A stretch of 10,659 bases of DNA from JAAYYY01 sp964602995. GTDB taxonomy: Bacteria > Chloroflexota > Anaerolineae > Promineifilales > Promineifilaceae. How positions within the stretch are numbered: the first letter of the stretch is position 1; every line of letters begins with the position of its first letter. Of the stretch, positions 1-6,182 are shown in pieces. Location: assembly GCA_964602995.1 (NCBI GenBank), contig CAZRTM010000127.1:1-10659 (forward strand). Direction: 5' to 3'. The translations under genes and the position numbers were made by a program. The notes under the pieces were generated by a model. That model worked only from the letters and a program-made list of their open reading frames with translations, was not told where the DNA came from and made no database searches.

Positions 1-1049
1 GTGCGGTAGGCATCGAGGATTTGTTCGCGCCCGGCGAAGGCCGAGACCATCATCAACAATGATGACTCCGGCAGATGGAAGTTGGTGATCATGGCATCAA
101 CGGCGCGGAAGCGGTAGCCAGGGTAGATGAAGAGGTCGGTGCGCCCGCTGAAGGCGACGACGGGCTTCCAGGGGCAGATGTTGGTCGTTTCACCGGCGGC
201 GTCCCGCGCGCTGATATCCTGCAAAGAGCCTTCGATGCCCGCTGAACGCAATGCGGCCGTCTCCAGGAGCCGGGCGCTGGTGGTGCCTACGGCGATAATG
301 CGCCCGCCGGCCAGCTTCGCTTCGTTGATGCGTCGCGCCGATTCCGCAGAAATGGCGGCCCATTCGCTGTGGATGATATGGTCGCTAACGCGCTCAGCCG
401 ACACCGGCTGGAACGTATCGAGGCCAACGTGCAGCGTCACCGTCTCAAAGAGGACCCCTTTTTCGCGCAGAGAGAGTAGAAGGTCGCCAGTGAAGTGTAA
501 CCCGGCCGTTGGCGCTGCTGCGGAGCCGAGAGGGCGAGAATAGACGGTCTGGTACCGTTCTGGCTCATCCAGACGCTGGTGGATATAGGGAGGCAGCGGG
601 GTGTGGCCCAGCTTTTCCAGCAGCTCGTCGATGGGCTGGCTGAACGTAATTTCGCGCTCGGCCTGTTCTAGCTCGGCGCTGACTGTGGCTGAAATGTCGC
701 TTTCGGCTCCATCCCGTTCGTATAGCGAAATTATAGTGCCTTCACGCAATCCACGACCGCCAACCAGGGCACGCCAGCGTAGGTCATCTAGCCGTTCCAG
801 AAGCAGCAGCTCGACCTTGCCGCCGGTCTCCACCTTATAGCCGAAGAGCCGCGCCGGGTAGACGCGACTGTCATTGGCTACCAAAATGTCGCCGGGACGC
901 AGGTATTCGCCGATGTCACGGAAGAGGCGATGTTCAAGCTCCTCTGTTTGTCGCTTCAGCACGAGTAGACGGCTGCTATCGCGAGGTTCAACCGGCTCCT
1001 GGGCAATTCGTTCTGGTGGCAAATTGTAGCTGAATTCGGAGGTTTTCAT
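1..1049 (-). CDS. queA: S-adenosylmethionine:tRNA ribosyltransferase-isomerase (QueA), 3' end cut by window edge
   Basis: QueA acts in the cytoplasm. It transfers and isomerises the ribosyl group of AdoMet onto preQ1 at the tRNA wobble position to give epoxyqueuosine. I translated the minus strand from the ATG at 1049-1047. The N-terminus MKTSEFSYNLPPERIAQ is followed by an RDSSRLL segment, the family's signature opening. Conserved blocks follow: ANDSRVYPARL, GLHFT and, near the window edge, NFHLPESSLLMM and AFAGRE. The frame is open for 349 codons to base 1. The family is usually about 340-370 residues, so only some 10-20 C-terminal residues should be missing. The start lies 14 nt after the stop of the upstream small membrane protein gene and has no clear Shine-Dalgarno, which suggests translational coupling. 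The ruvB-small protein-queA order is a familiar bacterial arrangement. Confidence 0.96.
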   Translation of the reverse strand, partial: MKTSEFSYNLPPERIAQEPVEPRDSSRLLVLKRQTEELEHRLFRDIGEYLRPGDILVANDSRVYPARLFGYKVETGGKVELLLLERLDDLRWRALVGGRGLREGTIISLYERDGAESDISATVSAELEQAEREITFSQPIDELLEKLGHTPLPPYIHQRLDEPERYQTVYSRPLGSAAAPTAGLHFTGDLLLSLREKGVLFETVTLHVGLDTFQPVSAERVSDHIIHSEWAAISAESARRINEAKLAGGRIIAVGTTSARLLETAALRSAGIEGSLQDISARDAAGETTNICPWKPVVAFSGRTDLFIYPGYRFRAVDAMITNFHLPESSLLMMVSAFAGREQILDAYR

Positions 1050-1063
1050 GCAGTGGAGCGCGC

Positions 1064-1291
1064 CTAGTCGCGGAAGATACGGATGACGATGTTGAGCAGA
1101 ATGGTGCCCAGGATGCTAATCAGAATCATCGTTGCCAGCGGGAAGTAAAGGCGGAAGTTTTCGCGCTCAATGCGAATGTCGCCCGGTAGATTGCCCAGCC
1201 AGGGAAAATAGCGTATGGCAATGAGAATGATGAAGCCACTGAAGGCGATGACGAGGCCGATGATGATTAGTATGCGGGCGAAATCAGACAT
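1064..1291 (-). CDS. Small two-helix membrane protein, DUF2905 type
   Basis: This 75-residue protein has two hydrophobic segments, about residues 7-28 and 51-71. They flank a polar loop containing the motif FPWLGNLPGDIRIE. That loop and the size match the DUF2905 family, whose function is not known. The same frame stays open upstream into ruvB, but there the translation is an Arg/Pro/Ser-rich antisense-like product of ruvB. The ATG at 1291 is therefore chosen. It is preceded by AGGGAG about 6 nt upstream, a good ribosome binding site. The gene starts 34 nt after the ruvB stop and ends 14 nt before queA, so the three are probably one operon. A small protein of this type often sits between ruvB and queA in bacteria; a functional link is unproven. 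Confidence 0.88.
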   Translation of the reverse strand: MSDFARILIIIGLVIAFSGFIILIAIRYFPWLGNLPGDIRIERENFRLYFPLATMILISILGTILLNIVIRIFRD

Positions 1292-1325
1292 GACTACTCC
1301 CTGTATCGTTCGGGAATGGCCTACG

Positions 1326-2387
1326 TTACTGATCAAAGAGTGACTGTTGGGCGCTCTCGGGCTGCACTTTGCGCTCTTCGGGCAGGGGCAGGTCAAGATG
1401 TTCGTAAGCGTGCGGGGTTGCCATGCGGCCGCGAGCGGTGCGCTCCAGAAAGCCGAGCTGTAAGAGATACGGCTCGACGACGTCCATGATCGTGTCTGGC
1501 TCCTCGCTGATGGAAGCGGCAATGGTATCCAGGCCGACCGGCCCACCGCCGAACTTCTCGATGATGGAGCGCAGGACGCGGCGGTCGAGATTATCCAGGC
1601 CCAGGGCGTCGATTTCGAGCAGGTCCAGGGCGGCCTGGGCCACGGGAGCGTTGATTTCGCCCTCGGCGCGCACCTGGGCATAGTCCCGGACGCGGCGCAG
1701 CAGGCGTAGGGCCACACGGGGCGTGCCACGCGCACGGCGGGCGATTTCGGCCGCGCCCTCGTCGTCAATAGGCACGTCGATGATGCGCGCGCCGCGGGTG
1801 ACGATATCTTTCACCGCTTCCAACTCATAGAAATCCATGCGGTAACGGGCGCCAAAACGGGCGCGCAGGGGAGCGGTGAGAAGAGCCAGACGAGTGGTGG
1901 CGCCGATGACGGTGAACTGTGGCAGCTTCAACCGCACGTTCTTGGCCCCCGGCCCCTTGCCGACGACGAGATCGAGCACAAAATCTTCCATCGCCGGGTA
2001 GAGCACTTCCTCGACGGCGCGACCCAGACGGTGCACTTCGTCGATGAAGAGGATGTCTCCGGCGCGCAGATTGGTGAGGATGGCGGCAAGGTCACCAGAA
2101 CGTTCGATGGCTGGCCCTGCTGTGATGCGGATGTTGACATTCATCTCGTTGGCCACAATGTGGGCCAGGGTAGTTTTCCCCAGTCCTGGCGGGCCGTGGA
2201 AGAGAATGTGGTCCAGAGGCTCATTGCGAGCGCGAGCGGCCTCGATAAGAATGGTGAGGTTCGCCTTTAACCGTTCCTGGCCCGTGAAATGCTTAAGCAG
2301 CTGTGGGCGCAGCAGGCCATCCAGCTTCTGCTCTTCTGGTTTGGCCTGGGGAGATATGTGCCGGGTTGATTCTGTATGGTCGCTCAT
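1326..2387 (-). CDS. ruvB: Holliday junction branch migration helicase subunit RuvB
   Basis: RuvB is the AAA+ motor that assembles on RuvA-bound Holliday junctions and drives branch migration during recombinational repair. The 353-residue protein shows Walker A GPPGLGKTT (about residues 64-72), Walker B LFIDEVHRL, sensor 1 GATTR, the arginine-bearing PLRARFG segment, the RGTPR sensor 2 region followed by LLRRVRDYA, and the C-terminal winged-helix motif GFLERTARGR. Length is near the family norm of 330-350. ATG 2387 is preferred over an in-frame TTG at 2411 because a TATAAT box lies between them. Two positions differ from the commonest RuvB sequence: A in PLRARFG where D is usual, and L in RVALRLL where N is usual. 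No ruvA or ruvC is adjacent. The gene diverges from upp and leads into the DUF2905-type gene and queA. Confidence 0.97.
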   Translation of the reverse strand: MSDHTESTRHISPQAKPEEQKLDGLLRPQLLKHFTGQERLKANLTILIEAARARNEPLDHILFHGPPGLGKTTLAHIVANEMNVNIRITAGPAIERSGDLAAILTNLRAGDILFIDEVHRLGRAVEEVLYPAMEDFVLDLVVGKGPGAKNVRLKLPQFTVIGATTRLALLTAPLRARFGARYRMDFYELEAVKDIVTRGARIIDVPIDDEGAAEIARRARGTPRVALRLLRRVRDYAQVRAEGEINAPVAQAALDLLEIDALGLDNLDRRVLRSIIEKFGGGPVGLDTIAASISEEPDTIMDVVEPYLLQLGFLERTARGRMATPHAYEHLDLPLPEERKVQPESAQQSLFDQ

Positions 2388-2399
2388 AAGATAGCTGCG

Positions 2400-2428
2400 A
2401 TTATACTTCAACTGCAGCGTCTTGCGTA
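2400..2428 (-). promoter_or_regulatory. Putative ruvB promoter giving a very short leader
   Basis: A perfect TATAAT reads on the minus strand at 2405-2400. A weak -35 (TACGCA, 2428-2423) lies 17 nt upstream. Transcription would start near 2393, only about 6 nt before the ruvB ATG, and no Shine-Dalgarno is visible. The -10 match is directly seen; promoter activity is inferred. Confidence 0.45.
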
Positions 2429-2483
2429 TTTTCTGAATTTATGTTTATCTTGCGCCGAGGTAAGCACTCTCGCTATTTGGGGG

Positions 2484-2489
2484 TACAAT
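2484..2489 (+). promoter_or_regulatory. Putative -10 element for upp
   Basis: TACAAT at 2484-2489 lies 33 nt before the upp ATG and matches five of six bases of the bacterial -10 consensus. I find no convincing -35 at the expected 16-19 nt spacing. It is in the 135-nt divergent space between ruvB and upp, the only place a upp promoter could lie nearby. Tentative. Confidence 0.3.
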
Positions 2490-2505
2490 GGGCATGATTA
2501 GGAAC

Positions 2506-2513
2506 AAGGAGGA
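2506..2513 (+). promoter_or_regulatory. Strong ribosome binding site for upp
   Basis: AAGGAGGA is almost fully complementary to the 16S anti-Shine-Dalgarno and ends 9 nt before ATG 2523. It fixes the upp start and shows that this genome does use Shine-Dalgarno initiation, in contrast to clpS, the HAD gene and ruvB. Confidence 0.85.
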
Positions 2514-2522
2514 ATCAAAAGT

Positions 2523-3143
2523 ATGGTTCATGAGTCCAAACACCCGTTGGTCAAACACAAAGTAACGCTCATGCGTGACGTGCACACGGAACCGAAGAAG
2601 TTCCGTGAGCTGATACGTGAGGTTGCTATTTTGATGACCTATGAGGCTACGGCCGATCTCACCCTGGAGGAAACGGGGGTGGAGACGCCGATGGGGGCAG
2701 CGGACGGCTTTGTGTTGAAGGAGAAGATCGGGCTGGTGCCCATTCTGCGCGCCGGATTGGGGATGGTCGAGGGCATCTGGGAGATGATGCCCAGCGCCGA
2801 AGTGTGGCACATTGGCCTTTACCGAGACGAGGAAACGCTGAAGCCGGTCTTTTACTACAACAAGCTGCCAACGGCGCCTACGGTGCAGCTTTGCCTGGTG
2901 CTGGACCCGATGCTGGCGACCGGCGGCTCGGCCGTGGCTGCAGTTGATATGCTCAAAAAGTGGGGAGCGAAACGGATTAAGTTTGTGGACATTCTGGCCG
3001 CGCCAGAGGGCGTGCAGCGGTTGAAAGAGGCGCATCCTGATGTCGAAGTTTATGTTGCGCAGGTGGATGAACGCCTCAATGACATTGGTTATATCGTGCC
3101 CGGCCTGGGCGACGCCGGCGACCGCCAGTTCGGCACTGGATAG
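2523..3143 (+). CDS. upp: Uracil phosphoribosyltransferase
   Basis: This cytosolic enzyme converts uracil and PRPP to UMP and pyrophosphate in pyrimidine salvage. The 206-residue product matches family length (about 208). It shows the expected landmarks in order: the HPLVKHK N-terminal segment, the VPILRAGLGMV block, GLYRDEETLKP, the PRPP-binding loop VLDPMLATGGSA (about residues 127-138), AAPEGV, and the C-terminal uracil-binding motif GYIVPGLGDAGDRQFGT. The ATG is set by a strong AAGGAGGA site 9 nt upstream. It diverges from ruvB, and the sugar-phosphate transferase gene follows on the same strand after a 57-nt gap with no terminator that I can see, so co-transcription is plausible. Confidence 0.98.
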   Translation: MVHESKHPLVKHKVTLMRDVHTEPKKFRELIREVAILMTYEATADLTLEETGVETPMGAADGFVLKEKIGLVPILRAGLGMVEGIWEMMPSAEVWHIGLYRDEETLKPVFYYNKLPTAPTVQLCLVLDPMLATGGSAVAAVDMLKKWGAKRIKFVDILAAPEGVQRLKEAHPDVEVYVAQVDERLNDIGYIVPGLGDAGDRQFGTG

Positions 3144-3200
3144 CTGCCTCTCTGCCGTCTCTCGATGCTATCGATGCTGCTCTACACCGGACCACTCTAG

Positions 3201-4286
3201 ATGTCTTTCCTACTCGTTTTCATCCTGGCCTTTGCTGTCTCGGCCTTGCTGACACCGGTTGCCCAACGGCTTTCGCAGCGGCTGGGGTTGCTGGCGCGTC
3301 CCGGCGGGCGCCGCCGCCATTCGGGGCTGATTCCTAAGCTGGGTGGGGTACCAATTTTTGTTGGGTTTCTCGCCGGCGTCGTGCTCGCTTTCGGCATCTG
3401 GTTGTGGTTTACGAACGAGCCACTGACCTTTAATCTGGATGATATTCCACTCCTGAAGGGTGTGTTGTGGGGCGGCCTGATTATGTTTGTGGGCGGCCTG
3501 GTCGATGATCGCCTGGAGCTGCCGCCGTGGGCTTTGTTTCTCATTCAGGTTGCGGCCTTTGCCGTCGCCATGAATTACGAAGTTTTCATTGAGCGTTTTA
3601 CAAATCCACTGACGGGAAGAGAACAACCCATAGCGATGCCCCTGGTTTTTCTTCTGACTTTCCTCTGGATCGTGGGCATGGTGAACACAGTAAACTTCCT
3701 TGATGGCCTCGATGGGCTGGCGACTGGCGTGGGGGCCATTGCAGCGATCATGTTCGCGCTGCACGGCATGAGCCTGGGCCAGACGCTGATTGCGGCCTTT
3801 CCTATGGCACTGGCAGGAGCGTTGCTTGGTTTCCTACCCTTCAATTTTGCTCCGGCGCGCATCTTCCTCGGTTCGGCCGGCGCCTATTTCCTGGGTTACG
3901 GGCTTGCGACGATGTCCATTCTCTCCCCGGCCAAGATCGCCACGGCGCTGCTGGTGCTGGCCGTGCCCATTATGGACGTAGCCTGGCAGATATTTGACCG
4001 GGTACGGCGCGGGCAAAGCCCTGCGCGCGGCGACCGTGGTCATTTGCATTTTCGACTCTCGGACTTCGGGCTGCCTACGCGCACGATTGTGACTGGCTAC
4101 TATCTGGTTGCGATTACGTTTGGGTTGATTGCCTTGCTGGCGCCCAGTCCTATGATCAAGATTGTGATGCTGTCGTTGCTCAGCGCGGGGGTCATTGGGG
4201 TCATGTTTTGGCTGACGTGGCGGGTGGAGAAAAGCGGAACACAGAGGACCACTGAGGAGCACGGAGGGGATACGGAGAGAAAATAG
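3201..4286 (+). CDS. Polyprenyl-phosphate sugar-1-phosphate transferase, WecA/TagO-like (MraY superfamily)
   Basis: This is a polytopic membrane enzyme. Known relatives move GlcNAc-1-phosphate or a similar sugar phosphate from a UDP-sugar to undecaprenyl phosphate, starting cell-envelope glycan synthesis. The 361 residues contain about ten hydrophobic segments. Landmarks are RHSGLIPKLGGVPI (39-52), the acidic VDDRLELPP (101-109), NTVNFLDGLDGLATG (162-176), FNFAPARIFLGSAGA (about 214-228) and DRGHLHFRL (278-286). Two deviations stand out. The family's usual GD(T/S)GS reads GSAGA, so the conserved Asp is Ser225. The usual HLHHRL reads HLHFRL. The last ~20 residues (from about 342) are hydrophilic and are encoded by CACGGAG/ACAGAG repeat DNA, so the tail is probably acquired. 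No clear Shine-Dalgarno precedes ATG 3201. The sugar substrate cannot be told from sequence. Confidence 0.92.
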   Translation: MSFLLVFILAFAVSALLTPVAQRLSQRLGLLARPGGRRRHSGLIPKLGGVPIFVGFLAGVVLAFGIWLWFTNEPLTFNLDDIPLLKGVLWGGLIMFVGGLVDDRLELPPWALFLIQVAAFAVAMNYEVFIERFTNPLTGREQPIAMPLVFLLTFLWIVGMVNTVNFLDGLDGLATGVGAIAAIMFALHGMSLGQTLIAAFPMALAGALLGFLPFNFAPARIFLGSAGAYFLGYGLATMSILSPAKIATALLVLAVPIMDVAWQIFDRVRRGQSPARGDRGHLHFRLSDFGLPTRTIVTGYYLVAITFGLIALLAPSPMIKIVMLSLLSAGVIGVMFWLTWRVEKSGTQRTTEEHGGDTERK

Positions 4287-4346
4287 AATTCCCCTCTGCA
4301 CTTCTCTGTGTGTTCTCCGTGGCTCTCCGTGTCACGTGTGTCACGT
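4237..4346. repeat. CACGGAG/ACAGAG-type dispersed repeat, inverted copies, with a 9-bp tandem duplication
   Basis: The plus strand has a left block rich in the units ACAGAGG, CACTGAGG, CACGGAGG and TACGGAGA (4237-4280). A right block (4291-4330) reads the same units in reverse complement. Examples: GAACACAGAG (4237-4246) against CTCTGTGTGTTC (4304-4315); ACGGAGAG (4272-4279) against CTCTCCGT (4323-4330); CACGGAGGGG against CCCCTCTGCA. The arms can fold into an imperfect hairpin around 4281-4290. Just after it, GTGTCACGT occurs twice in perfect tandem (4329-4337, 4338-4346). The left arm is translated as the end of the transferase gene. The block fills the convergent space to the esterase gene and could act as a bidirectional terminator, though no U-tract is seen. 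Confidence 0.75.
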
Positions 4347-4351
4347 CCTTC

Positions 4352-5398
4352 TCAACAGTCCGGATAATTTCCCCGCTCGAAGGGCCAGGGTTCGCCGTAC
4401 CAGCGTAGATACTCCCCGACGTGCGCCGCCCAGTAGGCGTCTTCGTGGCGGCCTTCGTTCAGATGCCAGGTGTGGACCACGCCTGCGGCTTCCATGTCAT
4501 TGTGTAGCTGGATGGTATTGGTGCGCAGGTAGTCGTCGGCTCCGATGTCGAGGTAGATGCGCAGGTCCCCCAGGGGATTGCTGAGAGCCGTGTACTGGGG
4601 GTTGATGGTGGGGCCAGCATACTCGTCGAGGAGGGCGGCGCTGTGTCCGCCTACGCTGGCAAACTGGTCGGGGAAGCGGAAGGCGATTTCCAGCGCCCAG
4701 TAGCCGCCGCGGGAGAGACCGCCAATGGCGCGCCCCTGAGGCTCGGCCCACACACAATATTCGCTCTCGATGTGCGGTATCAGGTCGTTGAGGACCAGCG
4801 CCTCGTAGGAACCGGGGCCGCCTGAGGTATTGTTTGCCAGCCAGCCGCCGTTGGGCATAACCACCACAAGCGGCGGCAGTTCAGCGGCCTGGATGGCGGC
4901 ATCGGCCGCCTCGTCCAGCCCCAGCTCATCCCACTTGCTCTCATCATGAATGTTCCCGGCAAAGAGATAGAGGGCCGGGTAGCGGTGTCCGTCGTCGCCG
5001 TAGCAGGGCGGCAGGTAGATGCGATAGGCTTCGGCGCTACCGGATGTGGCGCTTTGATAACTGCCATCGACCACTTCACCGGCTGCAGCACAGGGGGTGG
5101 CTGTGGGCGGCGTGCTGGCGGTCGGCGTTTCTGTGGGTGTTTCTGTTGGAATTGGGGTTGGTGTCAGGGATGGCTCGGCCGTAAGCGTAGCCGTAGGCGT
5201 CGCCGTATTTTCAGCCTGTGCGATGGGGGCCGGGGAAGGTGTAGCTGCCGCTTCTGTCTCAGGTGGTTGCTCGGCCGGCGCTGCGACCGTGGGCAAGCCG
5301 GCCGTACCAGCGCCAACGCTACCACAGCCAGCCGTCAATATTGCAAGCAGGAGGAGGAATGTGACCGGCTTGAGAAGGAGTGGCAGAAGCTGTTTCAC
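4352..5398 (-). CDS. Secreted lipoprotein esterase, alpha/beta-hydrolase (esterase D / antigen 85-like)
   Basis: The 348-residue product starts with a lipoprotein signal: two basic residues, a Leu-rich core (residues 12-21) and the lipobox LTAGC with Cys25. It should be anchored at the outer face of the membrane. Residues about 45-102 form a Thr-Pro-Glu-rich spacer with repeats such as PTETPTETPT. The esterase domain occupies about 105-340. It contains YRIYLPPCY, the nucleophile elbow GLSRGG (Ser229), IGADD (candidate acid Asp287 or Asp288) and GRHEDAYW (catalytic His318), the order expected of esterase D/feruloyl esterase-like hydrolases. The start is GTG 5398, the first start after an in-frame stop; it has no Shine-Dalgarno. 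It lies 26 nt after the upstream hypothetical gene, so it is probably last in that operon. The substrate is unknown. Confidence 0.88.
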   Translation of the reverse strand: MKQLLPLLLKPVTFLLLLAILTAGCGSVGAGTAGLPTVAAPAEQPPETEAAATPSPAPIAQAENTATPTATLTAEPSLTPTPIPTETPTETPTASTPPTATPCAAAGEVVDGSYQSATSGSAEAYRIYLPPCYGDDGHRYPALYLFAGNIHDESKWDELGLDEAADAAIQAAELPPLVVVMPNGGWLANNTSGGPGSYEALVLNDLIPHIESEYCVWAEPQGRAIGGLSRGGYWALEIAFRFPDQFASVGGHSAALLDEYAGPTINPQYTALSNPLGDLRIYLDIGADDYLRTNTIQLHNDMEAAGVVHTWHLNEGRHEDAYWAAHVGEYLRWYGEPWPFERGNYPDC

Positions 5399-5424
5399 TG
5401 TGGTTTGGCAGGGGAATCAGGCGA

Positions 5425-5865
5425 TTATGATTGCCAGGGAGAAGTGGCAGGAGGCTCCGTCAGTAATTTTTTGTAGGCGCCTTTCCAGGCTGATGCGGAT
5501 CGGGTCATGCGCTTCACCTGTACGTCGGTGAACATGGGAAATAGATCAGCCAGCAGGCGTGGTAGCAGATCCCAGGCGTCGTTGCGGATAACGTCGTCGA
5601 AGTTGGACTCCGCCTCGCGCGCCCACTCCCATTCCCGGCCGAACCGTTCGGCCTTCATCCAGTAGTCCCGTTTCTCCCAGGCAGTAACTGTTTGCTCTAC
5701 ACTGCTGTTGATTTCGCGCAACATATAGACGATGGTTGCTGCCATATCTTTGGCTTCAGCATCGATTTCTGGCTTCTGGCTCAACCGTCGTAAAACCTCG
5801 GCGATGGTTCGCCGGCAATGGTTACGGACATTGGTGGGGTTGTTGGTGTTGATGACTCGACTCAT
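5425..5865 (-). CDS. Hypothetical protein, 146 residues, mostly helical
   Basis: I do not recognise a named family. The product is soluble and rich in charged and aromatic residues, and looks almost entirely helical. It begins MSRVINTNNPTNVRNH. A Lys/Arg/Glu-rich central helix follows (KRDYWMKAERFGREWEWARE, about 65-84), then LLPRLLADLFPMFTDVQVKRM (about 100-120) and a short disordered tail. There is no signal peptide or membrane segment. ATG 5865 is preceded by AGAGGA about 6 nt upstream, a good ribosome binding site. Coding potential is supported by the long open frame and by its place between two clear genes: 37 nt after the 92-residue protein and 26 nt before the esterase. The function cannot be inferred. 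Confidence 0.75.
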   Translation of the reverse strand: MSRVINTNNPTNVRNHCRRTIAEVLRRLSQKPEIDAEAKDMAATIVYMLREINSSVEQTVTAWEKRDYWMKAERFGREWEWAREAESNFDDVIRNDAWDLLPRLLADLFPMFTDVQVKRMTRSASAWKGAYKKLLTEPPATSPWQS

Positions 5866-5902
5866 ACTTTCCTCTTGGTGCTACGGTGGGCAGTGTGGCG
5901 TC

Positions 5903-6181
5903 TTACACGTCAACGCCTGCAATCCACTCGGCAGCTTCTTCTGGTGTCTGAAAAATCTTGCTCTGATGACCGTAGACTGACAGGCGTTCCTCATAGGGGT
6001 TGATCAGCGCCGGCAGCCAGCCATACTCAGGCTGCGGGGGGTGAATGGCGCCGCACATCCAGCCCGACTTTGTTTTCGGGAACTGCCAGATGACCCAGTC
6101 CGAAAGCTGCGCGAAGGTCAGCTCCGTCGGTGTATCCGGCGAAAGCTCAACGGAGCCGAAGTTACCTGCCTTAGCGGCCAT
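5903..6181 (-). CDS. Hypothetical protein, 92 residues, Trp-rich
   Basis: No family is recognised. The product is small, soluble and unusually aromatic, with segments LSDWVIWQFPKTKSGWMCGAI and PEYGWLPALINPYEERLSVYGHQSKIF, then a helical end TPEEAAEWIAGVDV. It has one Cys (residue 43). I chose ATG 6181 because it follows the HAD stop by a single base (TGA C ATG), the hallmark of a translationally coupled operon. An AAGGAA lies about 12 nt upstream, rather far. An in-frame ATG at 6223 would add 14 residues (MKYYEYYLKEPKSD) and overlap the HAD gene by 41 nt, with no ribosome binding site, so it is less likely. A C-terminal gene fragment is not excluded, but length and context suit a complete small gene. 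Confidence 0.68.
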   Translation of the reverse strand: MAAKAGNFGSVELSPDTPTELTFAQLSDWVIWQFPKTKSGWMCGAIHPPQPEYGWLPALINPYEERLSVYGHQSKIFQTPEEAAEWIAGVDV

Positions 6182-6182
6182 G

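Noticed and set aside
127..840. Two plus-strand open frames (127-543 and 601-840)
   Set aside because: They lie antisense to queA, whose minus-strand translation matches the family from end to end. Their products are Arg/Ser-rich and resemble nothing.
1292..1768. N-terminal extension of the small membrane protein into ruvB
   Set aside because: The frame is open but overlaps ruvB in another frame and translates to low-complexity sequence. The ATG at 1291 has a good ribosome binding site and fits family length.
2445..3035. 196-residue minus-strand open frame opposite upp
   Set aside because: upp is a clear full-length enzyme on the plus strand. The antisense product is His/Arg/Gln-rich shadow sequence.
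3162..3178. Direct repeat TCGATGCT twice, one base apart, before the transferase gene
   Set aside because: It is only two 8-bp copies with no further units, and nothing links it to an operator or attachment site.
4237..4346. CRISPR-like or insertion-sequence end interpretation of the purine-rich repeats
   Set aside because: The units are short, degenerate and without regular spacers, there are no cas genes or transposase nearby, and the pattern fits a dispersed intergenic repeat better.
4946..5531. Plus-strand frames rich in Gly, Val and Cys opposite the esterase
   Set aside because: They are the complement of the Thr-Pro-rich spacer and signal peptide of the lipoprotein; composition explains the open frames.
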